Virus record (IMG/VR): IMGVR_UViG_3300014913_000071
Location: 1 to 25,720 of that record
DNA: 25,720 bases
Reading direction: 5' to 3' (one strand)
DNA from: a virus
Shown piece by piece: positions 7,350 through 14,738 of the stretch. Within the stretch, counting starts at the first letter, position 1. Each line of letters starts with the position of its first letter. The notes below the pieces were generated by a model. That model was given only the letters and a program-made list of their open reading frames with translations, made no database searches and had not been told where the DNA came from. A program made the translations under genes and the position numbers.

Positions 7350-8677
7350 CCCTGGCTCTCCTGCCCGATGCGCTCCCGCTCTACGTCCGGGTCTAGCCCT
7401 TCTAGCTGCTGCCACGTCTGTGCGCTGAGCACCCCGTGGTCGTGCTGCAGCGCGCGGGCCTGCGACAGCTTCAGCGGGTCGCGGACGACGAGGTTCGGGA
7501 AGACGACCTCTGCCTGCAGCTCGTCGTCCCCGTACCACCATGCGAGGAAGCGGCGCAGGTCCCCGGCGAACGCGTCCTGCCACGAGCGCATCGCGATAAT
7601 GCCGGGGTTCTCCGCGACCAGGCTGCTGGCGAAGTTCGCGTTCGCCGCGTCGGCGGTGACCCAGTACTCGGGCAGGCTGAAGAAGGCGCAGATCAGCAGT
7701 CGCATCGCGCGGCCGTCCTCGGCGACGCTCCCGGCATCGATCTTCGCCGCGGGGAACTCGTACTCGATATCGCCCGTCGCGTCGATCACCGTGCCCGGCA
7801 GCCACTTGTCCGCCCACTTCTGCGCCTTGCCGCTGGCCCGCGTGATGGTGCCGGCCTTCACCGCGTCCGCGAACGCCGAGAGCTGCGCCGGCGTGGCCCC
7901 GCGGTGCGAGCGGATCGCCACAATCGCCGAGCGCAGCTCGTTCAGTATCGCGCGCCCCTTGATCCAGCGCTCGTACTGGTCGATCACGGGTATGGCGTCG
8001 TAGATGATCGGCCAGCCGCGCAGGGCGTTGAGGTCGCTGAAGGGGTCGAGCCAGTGGAAGCCCTCGCGCGCGGGCACGAACTCGGCCTGCCCGTTCGACG
8101 CGGCCTGGGGGCAGGCCCAGAAGCCCGTCCGCGCCTCCACGTCCCCCGGCTCGAACGCGATGCCGCTGTGCAACCCGGCCTCGATGCTGTCCGTCTTGCC
8201 CGGTGGCGTGCGCACGTCCTCGGGCTCCACGAAGCGCAGCTCCGAGCCGAAACGGCGCAGGAACACCTCGCCGTCGCGCACCAGCCGCCGCACGATCTCG
8301 CGCCGTCGACGGTACCAGTTCAGCCGCTGCGCGTCGCGCCGCCACCGCTGCTCGGCGCGCTCCTCCTCGAAGCGGACGCCGAAGCCCGCGCCGACGGTGA
8401 AGTTCACGATCTGCGTCGTCACGTTGCGCGCGTGCGCATTGCGCACGACGAAGCGGCGCGCGCGCTCGCGGGCGGTGGCCAGCCCGGCCGCGCGCTCCGC
8501 GGCGTCCGCCGGCGCGCTGCCGTCGGCCCAGCCGTAGAGGTAGCGGTCCACGTCGACGTAGCGCCGACCGAGGTCGCCCAAGTTCTGGAACGCCGCCTCC
8601 TGGTAGCGCGCCACCAGCGCCCGGCTGCGCGCCTCCGCCCGCCACGCCCGGATGTAGTCGCGGATGAGCCCGATCAT
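7346..8677 (-). CDS. Portal protein
   Basis: A 443-residue protein directly after the large terminase and overlapping its stop as ATGA at 8677. It shows the layout of lambda-type portal proteins: N-terminal helices with RARRFVVRNAHARNVTTQIVNFTVGAGFGVRFE, a wing region with RLVRDGEVFLRRFGSELRFVEPEDV, the clip/stem region LDPFSDLNALRGWPIIYDAIPVIDQYERWIKGRAILNELRSAIVAI, and a C-terminal region with RLLICAFFSLPEYWVTADAANANFASSLVAENPG. The last segment is close to the lambda gpB family motif with its conserved NYSS-like site. It forms the dodecameric DNA channel at one capsid vertex and anchors the terminase. Confidence 0.9.
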   Translation of the reverse strand: MIGLIRDYIRAWRAEARSRALVARYQEAAFQNLGDLGRRYVDVDRYLYGWADGSAPADAAERAAGLATARERARRFVVRNAHARNVTTQIVNFTVGAGFGVRFEEERAEQRWRRDAQRLNWYRRRREIVRRLVRDGEVFLRRFGSELRFVEPEDVRTPPGKTDSIEAGLHSGIAFEPGDVEARTGFWACPQAASNGQAEFVPAREGFHWLDPFSDLNALRGWPIIYDAIPVIDQYERWIKGRAILNELRSAIVAIRSHRGATPAQLSAFADAVKAGTITRASGKAQKWADKWLPGTVIDATGDIEYEFPAAKIDAGSVAEDGRAMRLLICAFFSLPEYWVTADAANANFASSLVAENPGIIAMRSWQDAFAGDLRRFLAWWYGDDELQAEVVFPNLVVRDPLKLSQARALQHDHGVLSAQTWQQLEGLDPDVERERIGQESQG

Positions 8678-10143
8678 CGCGCCCCGCCTCCAGCGGCCAG
8701 CTCGCGCCACGCCTGGGCCACGGCCCACAGCGCCATCGCAACTGCGTCCGCTTCGTCCGGCGACGCCAGGCCGGTGCGCCTAGTGTACTCCTCCTTCGGT
8801 TCGAGCTGCAACAGGCGGTCCGCGCGCACCCGGTATTCGCGCGTGCTGAGCTGCACGCCGACCTCCTCGTCGGGGAAGCCGTCCGCCAGGGCCAGTACGC
8901 GGTGCTCGCACAGCTCGCGCACGGTCCAGTAGGCCTCGGTGGCCAGGTTCGCGAAGCGCTCCGGCTCGGCCGCCTTCGCGCCGGCGACGAAGCCGTGCAC
9001 CGCGAGGCCCCGGCGCCGCAGCTCGTCCGTCACGCCGCCGCCGATGCCCACGTCGTCCACGATGATCAGCTCGACGCCCGCGCGCTCCGCCATGCGATGC
9101 ACCTCGTCGGCCGTCCAGGCCAGGCTCCGGTGCGTCCACTCGCGCAGCTCGGCGAGCTGCTGGCCCCGGCAGATGACCGCCACCGTACGCGCGTCGCCGA
9201 AGCGCGCCACGTCCAGGCCGAGCACCACCGGCGTCAGCGTGCGCGGCCGCGTGCCGCGCGCCGCGCGCCACCAGTCCAGCGGCACCACGCCCATGCGCGA
9301 GCCCGCCGGCGGGAACTCGGCGTCTATCGCCGCGCGCACCAGCGCCTCGTCGGCGTGGTACTCGCGCTCGAAGTCCTCGATCCACTGCCGCGTCACCGCG
9401 CCGGGTATCAGCTCGCGGCCGCTGCGCACGTTCGGGTGCCGGCGCGCGCTGATCGTCAGCCGGCCCGCCGCGCCGCCCTCCGCGAACGCGCGGTAGAAGC
9501 GCCCCGCCGAGACGATCGCGTTGCCGACCATGACCAACTGCGAGTCCTCGCCCGTCATGCAGCGGTCGATCATGCGGTAGAGGCTCTCGGGGTAGGCGTT
9601 GGCCTCGTCGACCAGGAAGCGCAGCCGCCGGGCGTGGAAGCCCTGCATGAGCTGCTGCTGCTCCGGCTCGCGCGGCCGGAAGCCGTAGGCCGCCCAGTCC
9701 GGCCCGAGGTGCAGCTCGCGCGTCAGCGGCTGGCCCAGCGCCGCGAGCACCGGCGACGCCGGCCACAGCCGGTTGATCTCGCGCCACAGCAGCTTCTCGA
9801 CCTGGCGATTGGTGGGCGCGCTGGTCACGACGATCGTCCCCGGGCCACCGGCGGCGAGCCAGTAGCAGACCATCACGGCCCCGAGACACGTCTTGCCCGC
9901 GCCGTGCCCGCTCTTGACCGCGACCACCCGGTGCCGCGGGTAGCCGCGCTCGTCCAGCGCGCTGATCAGCCGCGCGGCCTCGCGCTGCCCGCGCCACAGG
10001 CGGATGCCCAGCACCTCGCGCGCGAAGCGCACCGGCCCCTGGCGGCGCCACTGCTCGCGCTCCGTCTGGCTGCGCACCGTCGCGAGCAGCAGCCGCAGCC
10101 CCGAGGCGACCGCGTCGTCAGTCCACACGTCCGTCGTGCCCAT
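8674..10143 (-). CDS. Terminase large subunit
   Basis: A 489-residue DNA-packaging motor. The ATPase domain has Walker A SGHGAGKT (78-85), a TSAPTNRQVEKLLWREI segment and Walker B LRFLVDEA (174-181; D179, E180 catalytic), then a coupling motif near VMVGNAI (204-210). The C-terminal RNase-H-like nuclease domain has VVLGLDVARFGDARTVAV (D311, D317) and ELIIVDDVGIGGGVTDEL (D363/D364), the acidic residues that bind metal. Length and motif spacing are normal, so it should be active. The small-subunit gene overlaps its start by 26 bases. Confidence 0.95.
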   Translation of the reverse strand: MGTTDVWTDDAVASGLRLLLATVRSQTEREQWRRQGPVRFAREVLGIRLWRGQREAARLISALDERGYPRHRVVAVKSGHGAGKTCLGAVMVCYWLAAGGPGTIVVTSAPTNRQVEKLLWREINRLWPASPVLAALGQPLTRELHLGPDWAAYGFRPREPEQQQLMQGFHARRLRFLVDEANAYPESLYRMIDRCMTGEDSQLVMVGNAIVSAGRFYRAFAEGGAAGRLTISARRHPNVRSGRELIPGAVTRQWIEDFEREYHADEALVRAAIDAEFPPAGSRMGVVPLDWWRAARGTRPRTLTPVVLGLDVARFGDARTVAVICRGQQLAELREWTHRSLAWTADEVHRMAERAGVELIIVDDVGIGGGVTDELRRRGLAVHGFVAGAKAAEPERFANLATEAYWTVRELCEHRVLALADGFPDEEVGVQLSTREYRVRADRLLQLEPKEEYTRRTGLASPDEADAVAMALWAVAQAWRELAAGGGAR

Positions 10144-10615
10144 CCTCGCGGCCCTCGCCGCCCGCGCGCTCCAGCAGCGCGGCGCAGTCGCGCTCGAACT
10201 GCGCCAGGCGGTCCGGCGGCAGGTACTTCACGACGAGCTGCGCCACCCGCTGCACGAACGCCACGCCCGCCACGTCGTGCCGGAAGTGCCCCTCGACGCG
10301 CTGCAGGGGCCGGCCCTCCAGGCGCTCGAAGAGGGCGTACCAAAAGCGGTAGTCGCCGTGATCAATCGCCTCCTTGAGCCCGCGCTGCACCAGCGCCCGG
10401 CCGAGTCGGGCGTCGTTCTCCTCGATCAAGCGGCGCAGGAAGCGCGTGAGGCTGAACGGCTCGCGGCGCCGCCAGAGGTCGTTGCCCGGCTGGAACCCGA
10501 GCGTGTTGCCGCGCACGAAGCGGCCACGCTCGTCGCGCTGCCGGGCCGGCCCCTGCTGACCGCGCCCGCCGTGCTCGCCGTGATCAGCCCGTGATTCGGC
10601 GCCGTGCTCGGTCAT
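10118..10615 (-). CDS. Putative terminase small subunit
   Basis: A 165-residue protein starting at ATG 10615 (MTEHGAES). It immediately precedes and overlaps the large terminase gene, the standard place for the DNA-recognition subunit. The N-terminus is low-complexity and Gly/Arg-rich with a GRFVRGNTLGFQPGN element, common at the start of small terminases and phage DNA-binding proteins. A helical core follows (SLTRFLRRLIEENDARLGRALVQRGLKEAIDHGDYRFWYALFERLEG). Assignment is mainly by position. It is the last virion gene before the less GC-rich island. Confidence 0.65.
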   Translation of the reverse strand: MTEHGAESRADHGEHGGRGQQGPARQRDERGRFVRGNTLGFQPGNDLWRRREPFSLTRFLRRLIEENDARLGRALVQRGLKEAIDHGDYRFWYALFERLEGRPLQRVEGHFRHDVAGVAFVQRVAQLVVKYLPPDRLAQFERDCAALLERAGGEGREDGHDGRVD

Positions 10616-10718
10616 ATCGCATAGTGTAGCCGATAGTGCCGTCGCTGGCGGGTTTTGCGCCCCGGACGAGTGGCGCAACACTCGTAAACCCTTATCCTGC
10701 CTGAATTAAACAGAAGGC

Positions 10719-10747
10719 TTGACAAAGCGGTGCTGACCTGTTAGGCT
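10719..10747 (+). promoter_or_regulatory. Promoter of the desulfidase-like gene, predicts a leaderless mRNA
   Basis: A perfect -35 TTGACA (10719-10724), 17-bp spacer and -10 TAGGCT (10742-10747). The predicted start of transcription, about seven bases after the -10, falls on or beside the ATG at 10755. No ribosome site precedes the ATG. The -35 context GGCTTGACAA is shared with the minus-strand promoter at 16762-16790. Confidence 0.65.
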
Positions 10748-10754
10748 TCCAAAC

Positions 10755-11171
10755 ATGGCTCAGAAGCGGACAAAAACAAGCAAACCAGTCGTCCTCATCT
10801 CGCGTTGCCTGCTCGGGGTGCCTTGCCGGTATCATGGCCGGCGATACACGCGTTGGGGTAAGCGGATAGGCCGGCCTCAGTTAATTGCGCGCCTGCGCAA
10901 GAGGTACACGCTCATCGACATCTGCCCCGAAGTAGACGCCGGCTTGCCTACCCCCCGGCCACCCACAAGAAAAGAGAATGGCCGCTATATCGCCGCTGGC
11001 GCAGACGTTACGGCCGTTTTTCTTGCAGGTGCCAAGCTGGCGCTAAGACTTGCCCAACGTCATCACGTAGAGCGCGCCTATCTGCTGCGCGGTTCGCCTA
11101 GCTGTGATTCCATAGACGGCGCTACAGGCTGCCTCTTGCGGCAACATCGCATCAGGGTTTGCCCTGTCTAA
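10755..11171 (+). CDS. TudS-like DUF523 thio-nucleobase desulfidase
   Basis: A 138-residue DUF523 protein, the only plus-strand gene. Family blocks are in order: ISRCLLGVPCRYHG (C18, C24), DICPEVDAGLPTPRPP (C57, E59), GAKLALRLAQ, RGSPSCDS (S114, C117) and a C-terminal GCLLRQHRIRV. DUF523 includes TudS, a [4Fe-4S] enzyme that removes sulfur from thiouracil, and related tRNA 4-thiouridine desulfidases. The cluster uses three conserved Cys, which C18, C57 and C117 would supply. SPSC is normally followed by Gly but here by Asp, so substrate or activity may differ. The gene is visibly richer in A+T than its surroundings and its stop is one base from that of the convergent sulfur-related gene. Both signs suggest acquisition as a unit. 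Confidence 0.85.
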   Translation: MAQKRTKTSKPVVLISRCLLGVPCRYHGRRYTRWGKRIGRPQLIARLRKRYTLIDICPEVDAGLPTPRPPTRKENGRYIAAGADVTAVFLAGAKLALRLAQRHHVERAYLLRGSPSCDSIDGATGCLLRQHRIRVCPV

Positions 11172-11172
11172 T

Positions 11173-12447
11173 TTATGTTTCAGCCCGTTCACGCGCCTTC
11201 TCTCCAGAGCGCACGAGATCGTCGAAGCAGCAATCGTCCAGCGGGCGCATCGGCCCGATGCGCTTTTCCCACCGCCGTATATCGTCCGCCAGGCCCGGAT
11301 AATGATGCGCCAAGGCCGCTGCCTGCAACCCGCACTGGCCGGGACAACACCAGCACGCCGTCCGCACAAACCCGCGAGCGTAACCATCCCAGAGAGGCAA
11401 GTTGCAGGCCTCTACAACTGCCCGTATTACGTCTTTGCGCACGTTAAAACATGGCGCATAATGCTGGTAGTCATCGCGGCGCTTGCCGAAAGATGACAAC
11501 GGAGATTCGGCCGTCTTCTCCGTTCCTCGCACTGCTTCTTCCGCCCGGCTCCCGGTGAATATCGTTACTTCCCGGCTTTTGTATTTTGCCGTCACGTACT
11601 CAGCAAACGGCGCATGTATGAAGCGGTAAGCACACGGTCTGTAGACTAAGGAAGGCCATGCACCTTCTTGACGCAGCCAGCTCCACCATTCGTGCTTCGG
11701 CTTCACTATTACCGGTTCCGCCGAGAGCTGCTCGGCTATTTCGCAAACATACGCAGGCAACCCCGGAAACTCTACACCTGTATCCGTGAAGACGGCAATA
11801 CAGGGTAGTTCGGGAAAATTTCTGCGCACCCAGAGAAGCGTAGCTAGCGAATCGTAACCACCGGAGAATTGGACTATGCAACGGCCTCGTTTTTCGATAC
11901 CAGCGCGCACAGCTTCTGGACAAGCGAAAAAATCGTCCGTAGACCGCCAATCGCTCACCCTGTCTCGCAGATGCCCCTTGCCCGGACGAAACCCGGTTGC
12001 CGGCAGGAGCTTGTCCAGCTTCAGCGATTCCAGGTCAATTCCGCTGGCCTCTACTTCTAGCAATAGCGGCGCCAGCGCCGGTGTAAATTGCCCTTGCGTA
12101 TAAGGATTATTCAAACTTATGACTGCCGCCTTTTCCTCGGAACTGTCCGGTTCGTACTCGACCCACGTGATGTCGCGCGCGTCGATCCAGTCCTGCCCGA
12201 GCAGCCGCAGGGCCTTCACGCGCTGGTGCCCCGCGATGATGCGCATGCCGCGCCGGTTGATGACGATGCTGCCCTCCAGCCGGTAGCCGTCCCCGTCGTG
12301 ACCGGCCACGGCCGCGCTGCCGCGCCGGATGCTCTCGGCGAGGCCGCGCAGCGCGTCGTCGTCGATCGTCCGCGGGTTGTACGGCGCGGGCTTGAGCTGG
12401 TCGAGCGGCACGCGGCCAGTAGTCTCCGTCCGCTGTGGCGACTCCAT
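11173..12447 (-). CDS. ParB-like domain fused to PAPS-reductase-like PP-loop enzyme
   Basis: A 424-residue fusion. Residues 11-~120 are a ParB/sulfiredoxin-fold domain: PLDQLKPAPYNPRTIDDDAL and RIIAGHQRVKALRLLG (GHQR 73-76). Residues ~185-410 are a PAPS-reductase-like PP-loop domain: IVQFSGGYDSLATLLW (SGGYDS 195-200 binds ATP pyrophosphate), CIAVFTDTGVEFP, TIFTGSRAEEAVRGTEKTAESP and a Cys cluster CWCCPGQC (365-372) that could hold an iron-sulfur cluster. The pairing recalls the separate IbrB (ParB-like) and IbrA (PAPS-reductase-like) proteins of enterobacterial prophages. IbrAB activate surface-protein genes, but their chemistry is not settled. DndC is a more distant relative. DNA for the first ~97 residues is GC-rich like the phage; the rest, from about 12150 down, is AT-richer. 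The substrate is unknown. Confidence 0.82.
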   Translation of the reverse strand: MESPQRTETTGRVPLDQLKPAPYNPRTIDDDALRGLAESIRRGSAAVAGHDGDGYRLEGSIVINRRGMRIIAGHQRVKALRLLGQDWIDARDITWVEYEPDSSEEKAAVISLNNPYTQGQFTPALAPLLLEVEASGIDLESLKLDKLLPATGFRPGKGHLRDRVSDWRSTDDFFACPEAVRAGIEKRGRCIVQFSGGYDSLATLLWVRRNFPELPCIAVFTDTGVEFPGLPAYVCEIAEQLSAEPVIVKPKHEWWSWLRQEGAWPSLVYRPCAYRFIHAPFAEYVTAKYKSREVTIFTGSRAEEAVRGTEKTAESPLSSFGKRRDDYQHYAPCFNVRKDVIRAVVEACNLPLWDGYARGFVRTACWCCPGQCGLQAAALAHHYPGLADDIRRWEKRIGPMRPLDDCCFDDLVRSGEKARERAET

Positions 12448-12457
12448 CGCTGACCTC

Positions 12458-12685
12458 TCACGACTGCTCGGTGGCCGATGCCGCTTCGGTCACGCGCACA
12501 GGCGCGCCGCGCAGGAAGGCGGCCCAGTCGAAGTCCAGCAACTGCCGGCTGCCTACGAGCTGGACGTAGATTTTGACACCGAGGTCTGCCGTTATGTCGA
12601 TTACGCAGCGGTTCGCATTCGGCGGGAGGATACCCGCTTCAACCAGAGCGCGGCCAAGCCGGTGACCGGATATCGCCTTGCTCAT
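12458..12685 (-). CDS. Small conserved-looking protein of unknown function
   Basis: A 75-residue protein with ATG 12685, a GAGGAGA ribosome site seven bases upstream and an ATGA overlap with the HicB-like gene. It has a helix (LGRALVEAGILPPNANR) and a beta hairpin (CVIDITADLGVKIYVQLVGSRQLLDFDW). The partner upstream is antitoxin-like, but this protein lacks the small double-stranded RNA-binding-like fold and catalytic His of HicA, so it should not be called a toxin. Confidence 0.65.
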   Translation of the reverse strand: MSKAISGHRLGRALVEAGILPPNANRCVIDITADLGVKIYVQLVGSRQLLDFDWAAFLRGAPVRVTEAASATEQS

Positions 12686-13026
12686 CGCCAAGTCTCCTCG
12701 TTGCGGCGCGCCAGCCTGGCCGTCACCGCGATCCAGCGCACTACGTCGTCCGGCCCGGGCGGCTCAACCGGCAGCCGCCACGGAATCGGAGAGCGCTCGG
12801 CGACGAGCGCTTCCAGCGCCGCGGTCAGGGCTTCCCGGACGTTCCGCTGGGCCGACTCCAGGTCCGGTCCCTCGGAAACGACGCCCGGCAGCGCGGGTAT
12901 CCAGGCCGTGTAGCCGCCGCTGGGCTGCTTGCAGTAGCGGCTCTCGACGTGGCAGCGCAGCGCGTCGGCATCGAAGCAGATCGTGACCGGGCTGAAGTAT
13001 GCGGACCGGCTTTCCGTCGCTGCCAT
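12682..13026 (-). CDS. HicB-like protein
   Basis: A 114-residue protein whose centre matches the HicB N-terminal domain (PF15919 type): YTAWIPALPGVVSEGPDLESAQRNVREALTAALE, residues 39-72, with the G-x-x-A-x-x-P-x-x-P-G and E-x-x-x-N-x-x-E-A hallmarks. HicB proteins bind and neutralise the HicA mRNA interferase. No HicA lies next to it, as in many phage orphan HicB genes, which may counter host toxins or act in regulation. It lacks an obvious C-terminal ribbon-helix-helix DNA-binding part; instead it ends in a helix rich in Arg. Confidence 0.75.
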   Translation of the reverse strand: MAATESRSAYFSPVTICFDADALRCHVESRYCKQPSGGYTAWIPALPGVVSEGPDLESAQRNVREALTAALEALVAERSPIPWRLPVEPPGPDDVVRWIAVTARLARRNEETWR

Positions 13027-13037
13027 CGTCCAGCCTC

Positions 13038-13862
13038 CTATCCGTCACGCGGGTACGTCCCCGATGCCAACTGGCTCGACAGCACCTTCGCGCCCTCGAT
13101 CCAGTGCGCCCGACCGGTGTAGATGATCACGTCCGTCTTCTCGCCCCAGCACCAGCGCACCAGCGCCAGCGCCTCGCGCAGCATGTCGTCGCGCCACCAC
13201 ACGTGCCGGTGCTTCGGCCCGTAAAAGAACAGGTGCGGCATCGTCCTCGTCTCGCGCACCTCGTCGAACGCGGCCGCCGCCCTGCGGTGCCGCACGCCGC
13301 CCACCTCCTTGTACCCGCAGTAGCGCTGGTCGAGGAAGGTGACGCGGGGAATGGCCTCGATCGTCGGCACCAGGCTCAGCAGTCGGCGGTGGCTGCGCAT
13401 GCCGTCGATGAACCAGTACACGCTGGGGTACCAGAAGTGCCGGATGTCTATCGGCAACTTGGCGACACCTTGGGCAAGCTTCGTCCGGTCCACGGTGACC
13501 TGCCCGAGCGCGAACGGCTCGAGCGCGGCCTCGTGGTCGAGCAGAATCCAGTTCGTCTTCGTCAGGCGGATCGCGTCCTCGATGAAGCCGCGCAGGTCGC
13601 GCCAGGTGCCGAGGTCATCCAGGCGCCCGGCCAGGATGTTGATGGTCTTGAGGCCGGGGATGATGGTGATGCCACGCACCTGCTTGCGCAGCGCCGGATA
13701 GACGCGCTTGACCTCGGACGGCCAGGTGGACACGATCGCCCGGTCCGTCACCTTGCGCCAGATGCGCAGACCCTCGATCACCGTCTCGAGCTGGGTGCGG
13801 CCGGGGTTCTTCGAGTCGTCGGCGTCGGGCCAGTTGCACTCGACCCAGGGTACGATCGTCAT
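13038..13862 (-). CDS. Unknown 274-residue protein, barrel-like pattern
   Basis: ATG 13862 follows a GAGGAGG ribosome site by seven bases. The protein alternates strands and helices in a pattern compatible with a TIM barrel: DRAIVSTWPS, GITIIPGLKTI, NWILLDHEAALEPF, IRHFWYPSVYWFIDGM, RVTFLDQRYCGY, MPHLFFYGPKHRHVWW, DVIIYTGRAHWI. The DHE at the end of one strand and conserved aromatic residues at other strand ends are what a glycoside-hydrolase-like site would show, but no family is recognised. A cell-wall or polysaccharide hydrolase is one possibility, given the nearby membrane and lipoprotein genes. The N-terminal WPDADDSKNPGRTQL is echoed at 14340-14395. It ends in TAG. Confidence 0.7.
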   Translation of the reverse strand: MTIVPWVECNWPDADDSKNPGRTQLETVIEGLRIWRKVTDRAIVSTWPSEVKRVYPALRKQVRGITIIPGLKTINILAGRLDDLGTWRDLRGFIEDAIRLTKTNWILLDHEAALEPFALGQVTVDRTKLAQGVAKLPIDIRHFWYPSVYWFIDGMRSHRRLLSLVPTIEAIPRVTFLDQRYCGYKEVGGVRHRRAAAAFDEVRETRTMPHLFFYGPKHRHVWWRDDMLREALALVRWCWGEKTDVIIYTGRAHWIEGAKVLSSQLASGTYPRDG

Positions 13863-14074
13863 TGCGCGTCCTCCTCTACCTCGCGTCCTCTCCGGGTCTG
13901 CTCGTCGTGTGCGCGCCTCGCCGCGAGCAACAGTCCCCACTCCGGTTCCCGTGCGACATACAGCGCCGCGCCCTTGCCCGGCCAGGCCGCCAGCACCCGG
14001 CGCCGTGTCTGCTCCGGCAGCAGGCCGAGGCATCCCAGCAGCGCCAGCAGCCTGCGGGGTAGTGACGGCGCCAT
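13859..14074 (-). CDS. Small unknown protein with hydrophobic N-terminus
   Basis: A 71-residue protein from ATG 14074, stop overlapping the next start as ATGA. Residues 9-19 (LLALLGCLGLL) are hydrophobic but too short for a certain membrane span; the rest is Arg/Glu-rich. No good ribosome site precedes the chosen ATG, and the frame is open to 14167, so the start is uncertain. Confidence 0.5.
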   Translation of the reverse strand: MAPSLPRRLLALLGCLGLLPEQTRRRVLAAWPGKGAALYVAREPEWGLLLAARRAHDEQTRRGREVEEDAQ

Positions 14075-14114
14075 TTCGGTCGTGACAGCGCTTCCTAGCG
14101 CATGGTTGTCATGC

Positions 14115-14306
14115 TCAACTGGTCGCATGCACGTCGTACTGGTAGATGGGCTGTTGGACCACTTCATCGCTGCCTTGAAGCGGCCGCGAGAGATCGGGGT
14201 ACTGCCGCTCGTAATTGCGAATCAGCTCCGAGACGTTCCGCTGAACCTCGTCGAATCGCTCCCGCAAGTCCTGTTCCGTGAGCTTTTTCTCGGGCTTCGT
14301 GTTCAT
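14115..14306 (-). CDS. Small charged helical protein
   Basis: A 63-residue protein from ATG 14306: a Lys/Glu-rich helix (KKLTEQDLRERFDEVQRNVSELIRNYERQYPDL) with coiled-coil character and a Gln/Tyr-rich tail. A GGAGA ribosome site is about ten bases upstream. The same frame runs upstream past the ATG for 27 further codons to a TAG and contains SWSNAEDSKNPDRPQL, matching the N-terminal motif of the protein at 13038-13862. The real product may thus be longer. Confidence 0.6.
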   Translation of the reverse strand: MNTKPEKKLTEQDLRERFDEVQRNVSELIRNYERQYPDLSRPLQGSDEVVQQPIYQYDVHATS

Positions 14307-14414
14307 GGCACCATACTCTCCTACTGGGTCTTCGAATCCAAGCTGGGGCCGGTCGGGATTCTTCGAGTCCTCGGCGTTCGACCAGCTCTAGTTAATCGAG
14401 CAGCCACATTGTTG

Positions 14415-14738
14415 CTATATCTCATCCCGTTGCCGCTCGCTCTCGCAACGCCATTCAATGAGGGTGTGTTGCGCGCGTGGCCAGTGCTTCAACCCGGTTT
14501 CCAGCCCCTCGACCAGTTGTCGCAGCAGCGCCAGCCAGCGCTCCAGTTCTCTCCGCGTCGGCTGGTAGCCGTCGCCCGGTACATCGCCCAGGTATGCTTC
14601 GAGGGATGTGCGAGCGCCCGGATGAAAGGGCTCAAGCCGGTAGCCCTGCCAATAGCAGCCCCATGCCAGACGCACGATGCCCCACGCCCGACGCAGCTTG
14701 ATCGAGGCTGCTCGCAGTTCCCGGTCCTCGTCCGTCAC
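14415..14738 (-). CDS. Unknown 107-residue helical protein
   Basis: ATG 14738 overlaps the stop of the dockerin-like gene as ATGA. It is largely helical (MTDEDRELRAASIKLRRAW, then PTRRELERWLALLRQLVEGLETGLKHW) with a middle rich in Trp and Tyr. No family is recognised. It ends in TAG, and its frame continues through a second TAG, with no TGA or TAA, into the gene at 14115-14306. Confidence 0.65.
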   Translation of the reverse strand: MTDEDRELRAASIKLRRAWGIVRLAWGCYWQGYRLEPFHPGARTSLEAYLGDVPGDGYQPTRRELERWLALLRQLVEGLETGLKHWPRAQHTLIEWRCESERQRDEI

